From: Micromonospora sp. NBC_01699
GTDB taxonomy: Bacteria > Actinomycetota > Actinomycetes > Mycobacteriales > Micromonosporaceae
Assembly (NCBI RefSeq): GCF_036250065.1
Contig: NZ_CP109199.1
Coordinates: forward strand, 7,252,001 to 7,316,000
DNA: 64,000 bases
Direction of reading: 5' to 3'
Made by a program: the position numbers and the translations under genes. Of the stretch, positions 1-7,429 are shown one piece after another. A model generated the notes under the pieces. That model saw only the letters and a list, made by a program, of their open reading frames with translations. It had not been told where the DNA came from and did not search any database. The stretch's first letter is position 1; each line of letters begins with the position of its first letter.

Positions 1-1
1 C

Positions 2-781
2 TCCGGTCTCTACCCGGCGGTCGCCGCCGCCCTGGCCGGGGTGATCCTGGTCACCGCCGCCGTCCAACTGCGCAGCCGGCCCACTGGCGTCGCCGGACGC
101 GCCCGCTGGGACGGCGTGCTGATCACCGGCAGCGCGCTCACCGCGCTCGGCTGGGGCGCCGTCCTCGCCGGGCTGCTCCAGGGGGTGCCGCTGCACGCCG
201 ACGGGCACGTCGCCGGGGTCGGCCACCTCTTCACCCCGTTCGTCGCCGCCGGCGGGCTGACCCTGGTCGGGCTGGTCGCCGTACACGGGGCGGTTTTCCT
301 CGCCCTGCGACTGCCCGGCGCGGCCGGCGAGCGTCACGCCCGACTGGGCCGGCGCCTGGTCCCGGTCGCGCTGATCGCGGTGGCCGCGGCCACCGTCGTG
401 GGCCTGCTCACCGACCGGGTACGCGAAACCGCGCAGCAACCCGTCGCCGCGCTGCTGCTGCCGGTGCTGCTGACCGTGGCCCTGCTCGCCGCCGGCCGGG
501 CGCTCGCCCGACGGCGTCCCGGTGTGGCCTTCGTCGCCAGTTCCGCCGCGCTCGCCCTGCCGGTGCTGCTGGTCGCCGCGACCACCTGGCCCTACGCCCT
601 GGTCTCCAGCGTCGATCCGGCCGCCGGGCTGACCGTGTCCGAGGCCGCCGCCAGCACACCCACGTTGCGGCTGCTGAGCTGGCTGCTGATTCCGCTGATC
701 CCGGCCCTACTAGGCTTTCAGGCGATGAGCTGGTGGGTGTTCCGCGGACGGATCGACGACCGGGCGCCGGTGTACTGGTGA
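2..781 (+). CDS. cydB: Cytochrome bd ubiquinol oxidase subunit II (CydB), C-terminal part
   Basis: This is the last 259 residues of CydB, the membrane subunit that works with CydA to oxidise quinol and reduce oxygen at low oxygen tension. The family is about 330-350 residues, so roughly the first quarter lies before the window. Several hydrophobic membrane helices are visible, and the end (FQAMSWWVFRGRI) matches the usual CydB C-terminus. Its stop codon overlaps the GTG start of cydD by 4 nt (GTGA), which places it in a cydABDC operon. The identification rests on helix pattern, C-terminal motif and the following cydD and cydC genes. Confidence 0.9.
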   Translation, partial: SGLYPAVAAALAGVILVTAAVQLRSRPTGVAGRARWDGVLITGSALTALGWGAVLAGLLQGVPLHADGHVAGVGHLFTPFVAAGGLTLVGLVAVHGAVFLALRLPGAAGERHARLGRRLVPVALIAVAAATVVGLLTDRVRETAQQPVAALLLPVLLTVALLAAGRALARRRPGVAFVASSAALALPVLLVAATTWPYALVSSVDPAAGLTVSEAAASTPTLRLLSWLLIPLIPALLGFQAMSWWVFRGRIDDRAPVYW

Positions 782-2472
782 GCCGACGCCGCCCGTTCGA
801 TCCGCGGCTGCTGCGCCGGGTCCCTTCGACCCGGCGCCAGGTTGTCGTGCTCGGCGGGCTCGGGCTGCTCGCCGCCGCCCTGGTCCTCGCCCAGGCCACC
901 ACCCTCGCCGACCTGCTCGCCACCGCCGCCGGTGGGCGCCTCGACCGGGCCGCGCTGCTCGGCTTCGTCGCCGCCGTGGCCGGACGGGCGACCGTGCTCT
1001 GGGCCCAGGGCGCGGTGGCGGCCCGGATGGCGGCAACGGTCAAGGCCGCCCTGCGCACCGACCTGCTCGACGCGGTCGGGCAGCGCGGGCCCGGTTGGCT
1101 CGCCGGCCAGCAGGCGGGCAGGATCGCCACCCTGGCCGGGCGCGGGCTGGACGCGCTGGACGCGTACTTCACCGGCTATCTGCCGCAGCTCGTGCTCAGC
1201 GTCACCGTGCCGGTGGCCGTACTGGCCCGGCTGACGTTCGCGGACTGGAGTTCCGCGCTGATCATCGCCGCCACGCTGCCGCTCATCCCGATCTTCGGCG
1301 CGCTGCTCGGCTGGCAGGCCCAGGCCGCGACGCAACGGCAGTGGCGCCGACTCAGCCTGCTCGGCGGGCACTTCCTCGACATGGTCGCCGGGCTGCCGAC
1401 ACTGCGCGCGTTCGGCCGGGCCCGCGCCCAGGTCGACGTGGTCCGGCGGATGGCCGACGGCCACCGGGCCGCCACCATGAAGACGCTGCGGATCGCCTTC
1501 CTGTCCGGGCTGGTGCTCGAACTCGTCGCCACCCTCTCGGTGGCCCTGGTCGCCGTCCCGATCGGGCTGCGCCTGCTCGACGGCGGACTGGCCCTGCACA
1601 CCGCTCTGCTGGTGCTGCTGCTCGCGCCGGAGGCGTACCTGCCGCTGCGGACCGCCGGCAGCAGGTTCCACGCCAGCATGGAGGGGCTGACCGCACTCGA
1701 CGACGCGCTGACCGTACTCGGCACCGGCTCCCCCGCCGACCGAACCGGCCACGGCGGGCCCGTGCCGGCCCCCGGCGAGATCCGGTTCGAGGCCGTGACC
1801 GTCGAGTACGAGCGCACCACCGCGCTGCGCGACGTGACGCTGACCATCCGGCCGGGCGACCGGATAGCGGTGATCGGCCCCAGCGGGGCCGGCAAGAGCA
1901 CCCTGCTCGGCCTGCTGCTCGGCAACGTCGTACCGACCGCCGGCCGGATCACCGTCGACGGCGTCGACCTGGCCACCGCCGACCTGGAACAGTGGCGCCG
2001 GCACCTGGCCTGGGTGCCGCAGCGGGCCCACCTGTTCGCCGCGTCGCTGACCGACAACATCCGCCTCGGCCAGCCCGACGCCCCGATCGAGTCGGTACGG
2101 ACCGCGGCCAGCTTCGCCGCCCTCGACGACGTGCTGCGGGACCTGCCCGAGGGACTGGACACCCTGCTCGGCGAACGCGGCCACGGGCTGTCCAGCGGGC
2201 AACGGCAGCGGGTAGCGCTGGCCCGCGCCTTCCTGCGGGACGCGCCGGTCGTGCTGCTCGACGAACCCACCGCCCGGCTCGACGGCGCCTCCGAGGCCGC
2301 CGTACTGGCCGCCACCCGCAAACTGGTCGCCGGCCGGACCGCCGTGCTGGTCGCCCACCGGCCCGCGTTGCTGGCCGAGGCCGACCGGGTGCTCCGGATC
2401 GAGAACGGGCGGGTGACCGAACTCACCCCCGACCGGCTACCGGACCGCAGCGGGGCGGGGGCGGCCCGATGA
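778..2472 (+). CDS. cydD: Thiol reductant ABC exporter subunit CydD
   Basis: A 564-residue half-transporter: an N-terminal six-helix exporter domain, then an ATPase domain with Walker A (GPSGAGKST, near residue 367), a signature variant LSSGQ (near 471) and Walker B (VVLLDEP, near 491). CydDC exports glutathione or cysteine to the cell exterior and is needed to assemble cytochrome bd. I chose the GTG at 778 because it overlaps the cydB stop as GTGA. A start at 733 would overlap cydB by 49 nt. The 3' end overlaps cydC as ATGA, so the two subunits are translationally coupled. Confidence 0.93.
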   Translation: MSRRRPFDPRLLRRVPSTRRQVVVLGGLGLLAAALVLAQATTLADLLATAAGGRLDRAALLGFVAAVAGRATVLWAQGAVAARMAATVKAALRTDLLDAVGQRGPGWLAGQQAGRIATLAGRGLDALDAYFTGYLPQLVLSVTVPVAVLARLTFADWSSALIIAATLPLIPIFGALLGWQAQAATQRQWRRLSLLGGHFLDMVAGLPTLRAFGRARAQVDVVRRMADGHRAATMKTLRIAFLSGLVLELVATLSVALVAVPIGLRLLDGGLALHTALLVLLLAPEAYLPLRTAGSRFHASMEGLTALDDALTVLGTGSPADRTGHGGPVPAPGEIRFEAVTVEYERTTALRDVTLTIRPGDRIAVIGPSGAGKSTLLGLLLGNVVPTAGRITVDGVDLATADLEQWRRHLAWVPQRAHLFAASLTDNIRLGQPDAPIESVRTAASFAALDDVLRDLPEGLDTLLGERGHGLSSGQRQRVALARAFLRDAPVVLLDEPTARLDGASEAAVLAATRKLVAGRTAVLVAHRPALLAEADRVLRIENGRVTELTPDRLPDRSGAGAAR

Positions 2473-4328
2473 ACGGAAACGGCGCGCTCGACGGCCTCGG
2501 GGCCGAGCGGACAGTGCTCCGGCTGGGCCGTCCGTACCTGGGCCGGCTGGTCGGCGCCGGACTGCTCGCCGCCGGCACCGAACTCGCCGGACTGGCCCTG
2601 ATGGCCACCGCCACCTGGCTGCTGATCACCGCCGCCGGGCAGCCGCCGCTGGACGTACTCACCGTGGCCATCGTCGCGGTCCGGGCGCTGGCCATCGGCC
2701 GGGGCGTGCTGCGCTACACCGAACGCCTCGCCGGGCACGACGCCACCCTGCGCTTCGTCACCGACGTACGGGCCCGGGTCTTCGCCACCCTGGCCGGACG
2801 CCGCACCGGCGCCGCAGAACACACCGGCGACTCGCTCAGCCGGCTCGTCTCCGACGTGGAGGCGGTCCAGGACCTGCTGCTGCGGGTGCTGGTGCCGGGC
2901 GCGGCGGCAGCGGTGGTGAGCCTGCTGGCCGTCGCCGGCACCGCCGCCCTCGCCCCCGCGGCAGCGGCACCGCTCGCCCTCGGGCTGCTGCTGGCCGGAA
3001 TCGTCCTGCCGGCCGCCGCCACCGCGCTGACCCGGCGCACCGCCGACCGGGTCGCCCCGCTGCGCGGCGCGCTCGCGGTCGACGCGGTCGACCTGACCCA
3101 CGGCGCCGCCGACCTGGCCGCCTTCGGCGCCACCCGGGCCGCGCTCGACCGGGCCGACGGCCGGGCCCGGGAACTGGCCGGGCTGGAACGGCGGCTGGCC
3201 GCTGCCGGCTGGGCGATCGACGGGCTCGGGGTGCTGGTGTCCGGTGCGACCACCGCCGCCGTCGTCGCCACCGCGCTGTACGCCGGGCTGGACGGGGTGC
3301 TGGTCGGCGTACTGGCGGTGGGCACCCTGGCCGCGGTGGAGGTGAGCCTGGCCCTGGTCGGTGCCGCCCGCCAGTGGACCCAGCTCCGCGCCGCCCTGCG
3401 CCGGGTGGCACCCCTGCTCACCGCCACGTCGAGCGAAGAAGCAACCGTCGAATCGACCGCTGCATCGACCGGCCAAACGACCGACGAAACGACCGACGAA
3501 ACGACCGGCGGGGCGACCGCCGGATCGACGGGCGGGCTCGGGGCGAGCGGGTCGGTGGTCGAGCGGCACGACTGTGTGGTCGACGAGGTGACCGTCCGGT
3601 ACCGGGACGGGGCGCCGGCCGCGCTCGACCGGGTGAGCCTGGATCTGCCGGCCGGCCGGCGGGTGGCCGTGGTGGGGCCGAGCGGGGCCGGCAAGAGCAC
3701 GCTGATCGGCGTACTGACCGGCGCGGTGGTGCCGGACGGCGGCCGGGTCACCGTGGGTGGTCGGGAGCTGTCCGCGTACCCGGTCGAGCAGTTGCCCCGG
3801 CTGGTCGGCGGGCTGCTCGCCGAGGCGTACGTGTTCCACGCGTCGGTCCGGGAGAACCTGCTGCTCGGCCGGGCCGACGCGAACGACGACGAGTTGGCCG
3901 CCGCGACCGGGACCGCCGGCCTGCTCGACTGGGTACGACAGCAGCCCGCCGGTTGGGAGACCATGGTCGGCGAGGACGGCGGCCAGCTCTCCGGCGGCCA
4001 GCGGCAGCGGCTGGCCCTGGCCAGGGCACTGCTCGCCCGGCCACCGGTGCTGGTGCTGGACGAGCCGACCGAGGGGCTCGACCCGACCGCCGCCGACCGG
4101 GTGCTCGCCTCGATCACCGACACGATCCCGACCGGGCACGCCGTACTGCTGGTCACCCACCGGTTGCGCGGCCTGGACCGGTACGACGAGATCCTGGTCC
4201 TGGACGCCGGCCGGGTACGGCAACGTGGCCGGCACGCCGACCTGCTCGACCAGCCCGGCTGGTACCGGGAACAGTGGCTGGCCCAGGAGGCGGCGGAGGG
4301 CGACTACCTGGCCCTCACCGCCCACTGA
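2469..4328 (+). CDS. cydC: Thiol reductant ABC exporter subunit CydC with Thr-rich linker
   Basis: The 619-residue partner of CydD. The exporter membrane domain comes first, then the ATPase domain with Walker A (GPSGAGKST, near residue 403), signature LSGGQRQR (near 507) and Walker B (VLVLDEP, near 526). The ATG at 2469 overlaps the cydD stop. Between the two domains, at about residues 322-360, lies a Thr/Glu/Ala/Gly-rich low-complexity stretch partly built from 12-nt DNA repeats around 3474-3510. It makes the protein longer than the usual 550-590 residues. A short inverted repeat (CCCCGA/TCGGGG, 4419-4437) lies downstream and could end the operon. Confidence 0.92.
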   Translation: MNGNGALDGLGAERTVLRLGRPYLGRLVGAGLLAAGTELAGLALMATATWLLITAAGQPPLDVLTVAIVAVRALAIGRGVLRYTERLAGHDATLRFVTDVRARVFATLAGRRTGAAEHTGDSLSRLVSDVEAVQDLLLRVLVPGAAAAVVSLLAVAGTAALAPAAAAPLALGLLLAGIVLPAAATALTRRTADRVAPLRGALAVDAVDLTHGAADLAAFGATRAALDRADGRARELAGLERRLAAAGWAIDGLGVLVSGATTAAVVATALYAGLDGVLVGVLAVGTLAAVEVSLALVGAARQWTQLRAALRRVAPLLTATSSEEATVESTAASTGQTTDETTDETTGGATAGSTGGLGASGSVVERHDCVVDEVTVRYRDGAPAALDRVSLDLPAGRRVAVVGPSGAGKSTLIGVLTGAVVPDGGRVTVGGRELSAYPVEQLPRLVGGLLAEAYVFHASVRENLLLGRADANDDELAAATGTAGLLDWVRQQPAGWETMVGEDGGQLSGGQRQRLALARALLARPPVLVLDEPTEGLDPTAADRVLASITDTIPTGHAVLLVTHRLRGLDRYDEILVLDAGRVRQRGRHADLLDQPGWYREQWLAQEAAEGDYLALTAH

Positions 4329-4494
4329 GGACCCACCGCCCGGCGGTCCGATCCCCGGCGAACTCCGGTCCACCGACCGGCGAGCCCCGGTCCGGCGCCA
4401 GGCGAGCCGCCCGGCGAACCCCGAGTCGGTCTCGGGGACGGAACCGGGGGAACGCCGGACCTGAGGCGGCGGGCCGACATGGCAGGCTGAACGG

Positions 4495-5175
4495 ATGTCG
4501 ACCCGCGAGGCCCCGATCGACCACTATCTTCGACTGCTCGGCGGCCGGCTGCGCGGACCGGCCCGGCTCAGACGCGACCTGCTGACCGAGGTGCGCGACA
4601 GCCTCCGGGACGCGACGGAGGCGTACCGGGAATGTGGTCTGGATCCGATCGCGGCGCAGCGGCGGGCGGTGGCCGAGTTCGGCGCGCCCGACCGGCTCGC
4701 GCCGGCCTACCAGGCCGAGCTGACCGCCGGGCAGGGGCGGCGGCTGGCGCTGCTGGTGGCGCTCGTCCCGGTCGCGATGCTGACCGCCGACCTGATGTGG
4801 TGGCAGCCGCCGGCCACGACCCCGTCGGCGCCGTCGGGCTTCCTGCTCCTGGTCCAGGCCCTGGACTGGGCCTCGTACGCCGCCGGCGCCCTGGCCCTGC
4901 TCGCGCTCCTCCTGCTCGGCCCGGCCGGCCGCCGGTGGCCGATCGCCCCGCGTGGGGTGGTCCGCCCGCTGGCCGTGGTCGCCCTGGTCGTCGGCGGCCT
5001 GATCTGGGCGCTCGGCGTCTTCGCCGGGGTGAACGCGGTCCGGGAGTCACCGGCGGCGCTGACCTGGCCACCGATGATCACCGCCTGGATCATGCTGAAC
5101 GCCACCTTCGGCCTGCTCACCTGGCTGACCGTCCGGGCGATCGCGGCAACCGGACACCGGCCGATCCCGGCATGA
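4495..5175 (+). CDS. HAAS/permease-prefix domain membrane protein, copy 1
   Basis: A 226-residue protein. Its first 75 residues match the HAAS (DUF1700, permease prefix) fold: a helical region ending in AVAEFGAPDRLAPAYQAEL. About four hydrophobic helices follow. HAAS proteins commonly sit beside PadR regulators and are thought to transmit a signal through the membrane part; their biochemical role is unknown. A CAGGCT hexamer ends 6 nt before the ATG and there is no ribosome site, so translation may be leaderless. The stop overlaps the next gene as ATGA. The next gene is a paralogue, so the pair is a tandem duplication. Confidence 0.8.
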   Translation: MSTREAPIDHYLRLLGGRLRGPARLRRDLLTEVRDSLRDATEAYRECGLDPIAAQRRAVAEFGAPDRLAPAYQAELTAGQGRRLALLVALVPVAMLTADLMWWQPPATTPSAPSGFLLLVQALDWASYAAGALALLALLLLGPAGRRWPIAPRGVVRPLAVVALVVGGLIWALGVFAGVNAVRESPAALTWPPMITAWIMLNATFGLLTWLTVRAIAATGHRPIPA

Positions 5176-5834
5176 TCGACGAGTACGTGCACGAGCTGGG
5201 CCGGGCGCTGCACGGGCCGGCCCGGCTCAAATCGGACCTGCTGACCGAGGCCCGGCACAGCCTGACCGACAGCGCCGAGGGCTACCGCGACGGTGGCCTG
5301 CACCCGGCCGAGGCCGAGCGGCGGGCCATCACCGAGTTCGGCCCGGTAGGCCGGCTCGCCCACGAGTACCAGTCGGAGCTGCTCGCCGGCGCGCTGCGCG
5401 CCCTGGCCCTCCGGGTTGTCCTCGTGGGTGTGGTGCTGATGGCCACCGCCGACCTGATGTGGCACGAGGCGCCCTGGACCGGCCCCCGGCCACCCGCCGG
5501 TTACCTGCTGCTCTCCGGCTCGCTGGACTGGCTCTGGCGGGGCATCCTCCTGCTCGCGCTCGGCTCCTACCTGTGCCTGGCCCGGTACGCCCGGAGTGGC
5601 CGGACCGGTCCGGTACGGCTGGCGCGGGCGGCCGGGATCGGCCTGTCGGTCTCGCTCGGTCTCGGCTGGATCGTCACGGTGGCGGTGTACGCCTGGTCCG
5701 TGACCCTCTGGGACTCGGCGCTGGCCTGGCCGCCGATGCTGGTCGGCGGGATCGCGCTGGTCGCCGTGCACGCTTGGCTGGGTCGGGCGGCGTACGCCTG
5801 CCTGGCGACGGGTCGGCCGACCGGAGGCCGGTGA
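5172..5834 (+). CDS. HAAS/permease-prefix domain membrane protein, copy 2
   Basis: A 220-residue paralogue of the preceding gene. The N-terminal HAAS region (residues 1-70, with AITEFGPVGRLAHEYQSELL) aligns with copy 1, including the run ADLMWxxxP at the first membrane helix, and about four hydrophobic helices follow. It overlaps copy 1 by 4 nt, so the two are co-translated and may form a heteromeric membrane complex. The convergent PadR gene 40 nt downstream is the likely regulator partner by family habit; that link is inferred from context. Confidence 0.8.
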   Translation: MIDEYVHELGRALHGPARLKSDLLTEARHSLTDSAEGYRDGGLHPAEAERRAITEFGPVGRLAHEYQSELLAGALRALALRVVLVGVVLMATADLMWHEAPWTGPRPPAGYLLLSGSLDWLWRGILLLALGSYLCLARYARSGRTGPVRLARAAGIGLSVSLGLGWIVTVAVYAWSVTLWDSALAWPPMLVGGIALVAVHAWLGRAAYACLATGRPTGGR

Positions 5835-5874
5835 GGGGTGGCGGCCCTGCGCAACGGCGGCGTGGCCGGGTGGG

Positions 5875-6216
5875 TCAGGCGGGCGCCTGCGACGGGCCGT
5901 CCACGCCGAGGAAGCGGCCCACCGTCGAACTGAGCTCCTGCCAGCTCGTCCGCTCACCGGCCAGGGCCCGGTGCCCCGCCCCGGTGAGCCGGTACGTCCG
6001 CCGCTCCCGGCCGTTCACCGTGCTCCAAGTGCTGTCGACGTAGCCGGCCCGCTCAAGCCGGCGCAGGGCCGGGTAGATCGTCCCGGTGGGCAGGTTCAGC
6101 ATGCCGCCGCTGCGTTCGCGGAGCGCCTCGATGATGGCGTAGCCGTGCAGCGAGCCCTCCTCAAGCACCGAGAGCAGCAGCGCGTCGAGATGGCCGTGCA
6201 ACGCCTGGGCCTTCAT
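5875..6216 (-). CDS. PadR family transcriptional regulator
   Basis: A 113-residue winged-helix regulator with the PadR hallmarks: LLLSVLEEGSLHGYAI near residues 12-27, LPTGTIYPALRRLERAGYV for the recognition helix and wing, and RRTYRLTGAGHRAL. I chose the ATG at 6216 (MKAQALHGHLDALLL) because PadR proteins begin just before this helix. An in-frame start at 6288 adds 24 residues that look unrelated. On the minus strand a TAGTCT hexamer lies 8 nt upstream of the ATG, overlapped by the inverted repeat GTAG-N5-CTAC (6219-6231), which suggests leaderless translation and autorepression. It converges on the two HAAS genes. Confidence 0.9.
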   Translation of the reverse strand: MKAQALHGHLDALLLSVLEEGSLHGYAIIEALRERSGGMLNLPTGTIYPALRRLERAGYVDSTWSTVNGRERRTYRLTGAGHRALAGERTSWQELSSTVGRFLGVDGPSQAPA

Positions 6217-6218
6217 AG

Positions 6219-6231
6219 GTAGCAAGACTAC
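6219..6231. promoter_or_regulatory. Candidate PadR operator
   Basis: A short inverted repeat, GTAG CAAGA CTAC, lies just upstream of the padR start codon and overlaps its probable -10 hexamer (minus-strand TAGTCT, 6230-6225). PadR proteins often repress their own promoter from such sites. The arms are only 4 bp, so chance is possible. Confidence 0.4.
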
Positions 6232-6371
6232 TAATAGATGGTGGCTTCGCCAACGGGGTGCCGGCACCCGCCCCGTCGAGCCGCCCACTAGGGTATGTGC
6301 GCAGAGTCACCCACCCGACAGTTCCACCCCGGATCGGGTGCCGCAAACCTTGAGTGCACACGGAGGTCAGC

Positions 6372-7367
6372 GTGGCCCGCCAGTCGCCCCACCGGCCCGA
6401 CGCCGACGAACCCGACACCGAGTTCGACGAGAGCAGCCGGACCACCGACACCGCGACCGACAGCACAGCGGACGCGGCAGCCGACCCCGTCGAGGCCGAC
6501 CAGGACCTCGACGACGACGAGGTAACCGAGCCCGCGAACCGCGCACTGTGGGAAGACGTGCGGATCGACCCGGTGGAGATCGCGCTGCCCGCCGGCAGCG
6601 GCTTCACCCTGCGGGCGTACCGGATGTCCAACACGGTGACGCCGACCGAGATCGGCGAACGCGAGGACGACCCGTTCGACGCCCGCGCCCGCCGGTTGGA
6701 GGACGAGGAGACGGTGGTCTTCCTCGACGAGGAGTTCGCCGAGGACTTCGAGGACGACGACGGCAAGCCCCGGCGGGTCCGCCGTACCCGTGACGGCGAC
6801 GAGGTCGACGACGAGGAACTGCTCGCCGACGACGACGCCGACGATGAGGAAGCGGACGAAGCCGACGACGATGAGGAAGCCGAAGAAGTTGCGGTCTTTC
6901 TCACTCACCGGGGCAAACTGCTGCTCTTCAAGAGCCGCGAGTCACTGGTCAGCTTCGTCCTGTCCGGCGCACCGCACGACATGTCCGGGCTCGACACCTG
7001 GGACGACCTGGTAGCCCGGCTCCAACCAGCGGATATCACCCCACTGGACGATGACTCGTACGAGCTCGACCTGGTCGTGGAGAACCTCCGCGGCGGCCAC
7101 GACACGTGGGACCCGGCCCTGCTCATCTCGGCCGGAGAGATCGCCCGCGACCTGTCGTACGCGCTGCGGCTTCCCTCCGTACTGGATATGCTCTCGACCG
7201 GCTCCAGCCTCGATGACCTGGACGAGGCGCTGCGCGCGACGGCCAACGGTGGCCTCGGCGGTTTCATGGGGCGGCGCCGACTCAAGAAAATCGGGGCACA
7301 AACCGCAAGTTTGGGTTGGCGCACGATTATCGGCAAGATCTCTGCATCGGTGGACTGGCGCGACTGA
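6372..7367 (+). CDS. Conserved acidic protein of unknown function
   Basis: A 331-residue protein. Its first 170 residues are dominated by Asp and Glu (for example the DDDADDEEADEADDDEEAEE run) and are probably disordered. The C-terminal half looks folded (HRGKLLLFKSRESLVSFVLSG, then LDMLSTGSSLDDLDEAL) and ends in a basic patch GRRRLKKIG. I chose the GTG at 6372 because GGAGG lies just upstream. I recall similar proteins being called primosomal protein in databases, but nothing here supports a replication role. The RNase H-like gene starts 62 nt downstream, so the two are probably co-transcribed. Confidence 0.75.
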   Translation: MARQSPHRPDADEPDTEFDESSRTTDTATDSTADAAADPVEADQDLDDDEVTEPANRALWEDVRIDPVEIALPAGSGFTLRAYRMSNTVTPTEIGEREDDPFDARARRLEDEETVVFLDEEFAEDFEDDDGKPRRVRRTRDGDEVDDEELLADDDADDEEADEADDDEEAEEVAVFLTHRGKLLLFKSRESLVSFVLSGAPHDMSGLDTWDDLVARLQPADITPLDDDSYELDLVVENLRGGHDTWDPALLISAGEIARDLSYALRLPSVLDMLSTGSSLDDLDEALRATANGGLGGFMGRRRLKKIGAQTASLGWRTIIGKISASVDWRD

Positions 7368-7429
7368 CCCCTCACCAGGGAGCATCAGTCTTTGGCACAC
7401 CACCTGGGTCTCGGGAGGAGGACGACGCC

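Noticed and set aside
718-4373. Very long minus-strand frames opposite cydD and cydC
   Set aside because: They are antisense to clear ATPase genes, lack family motifs and arise from third-position GC bias.
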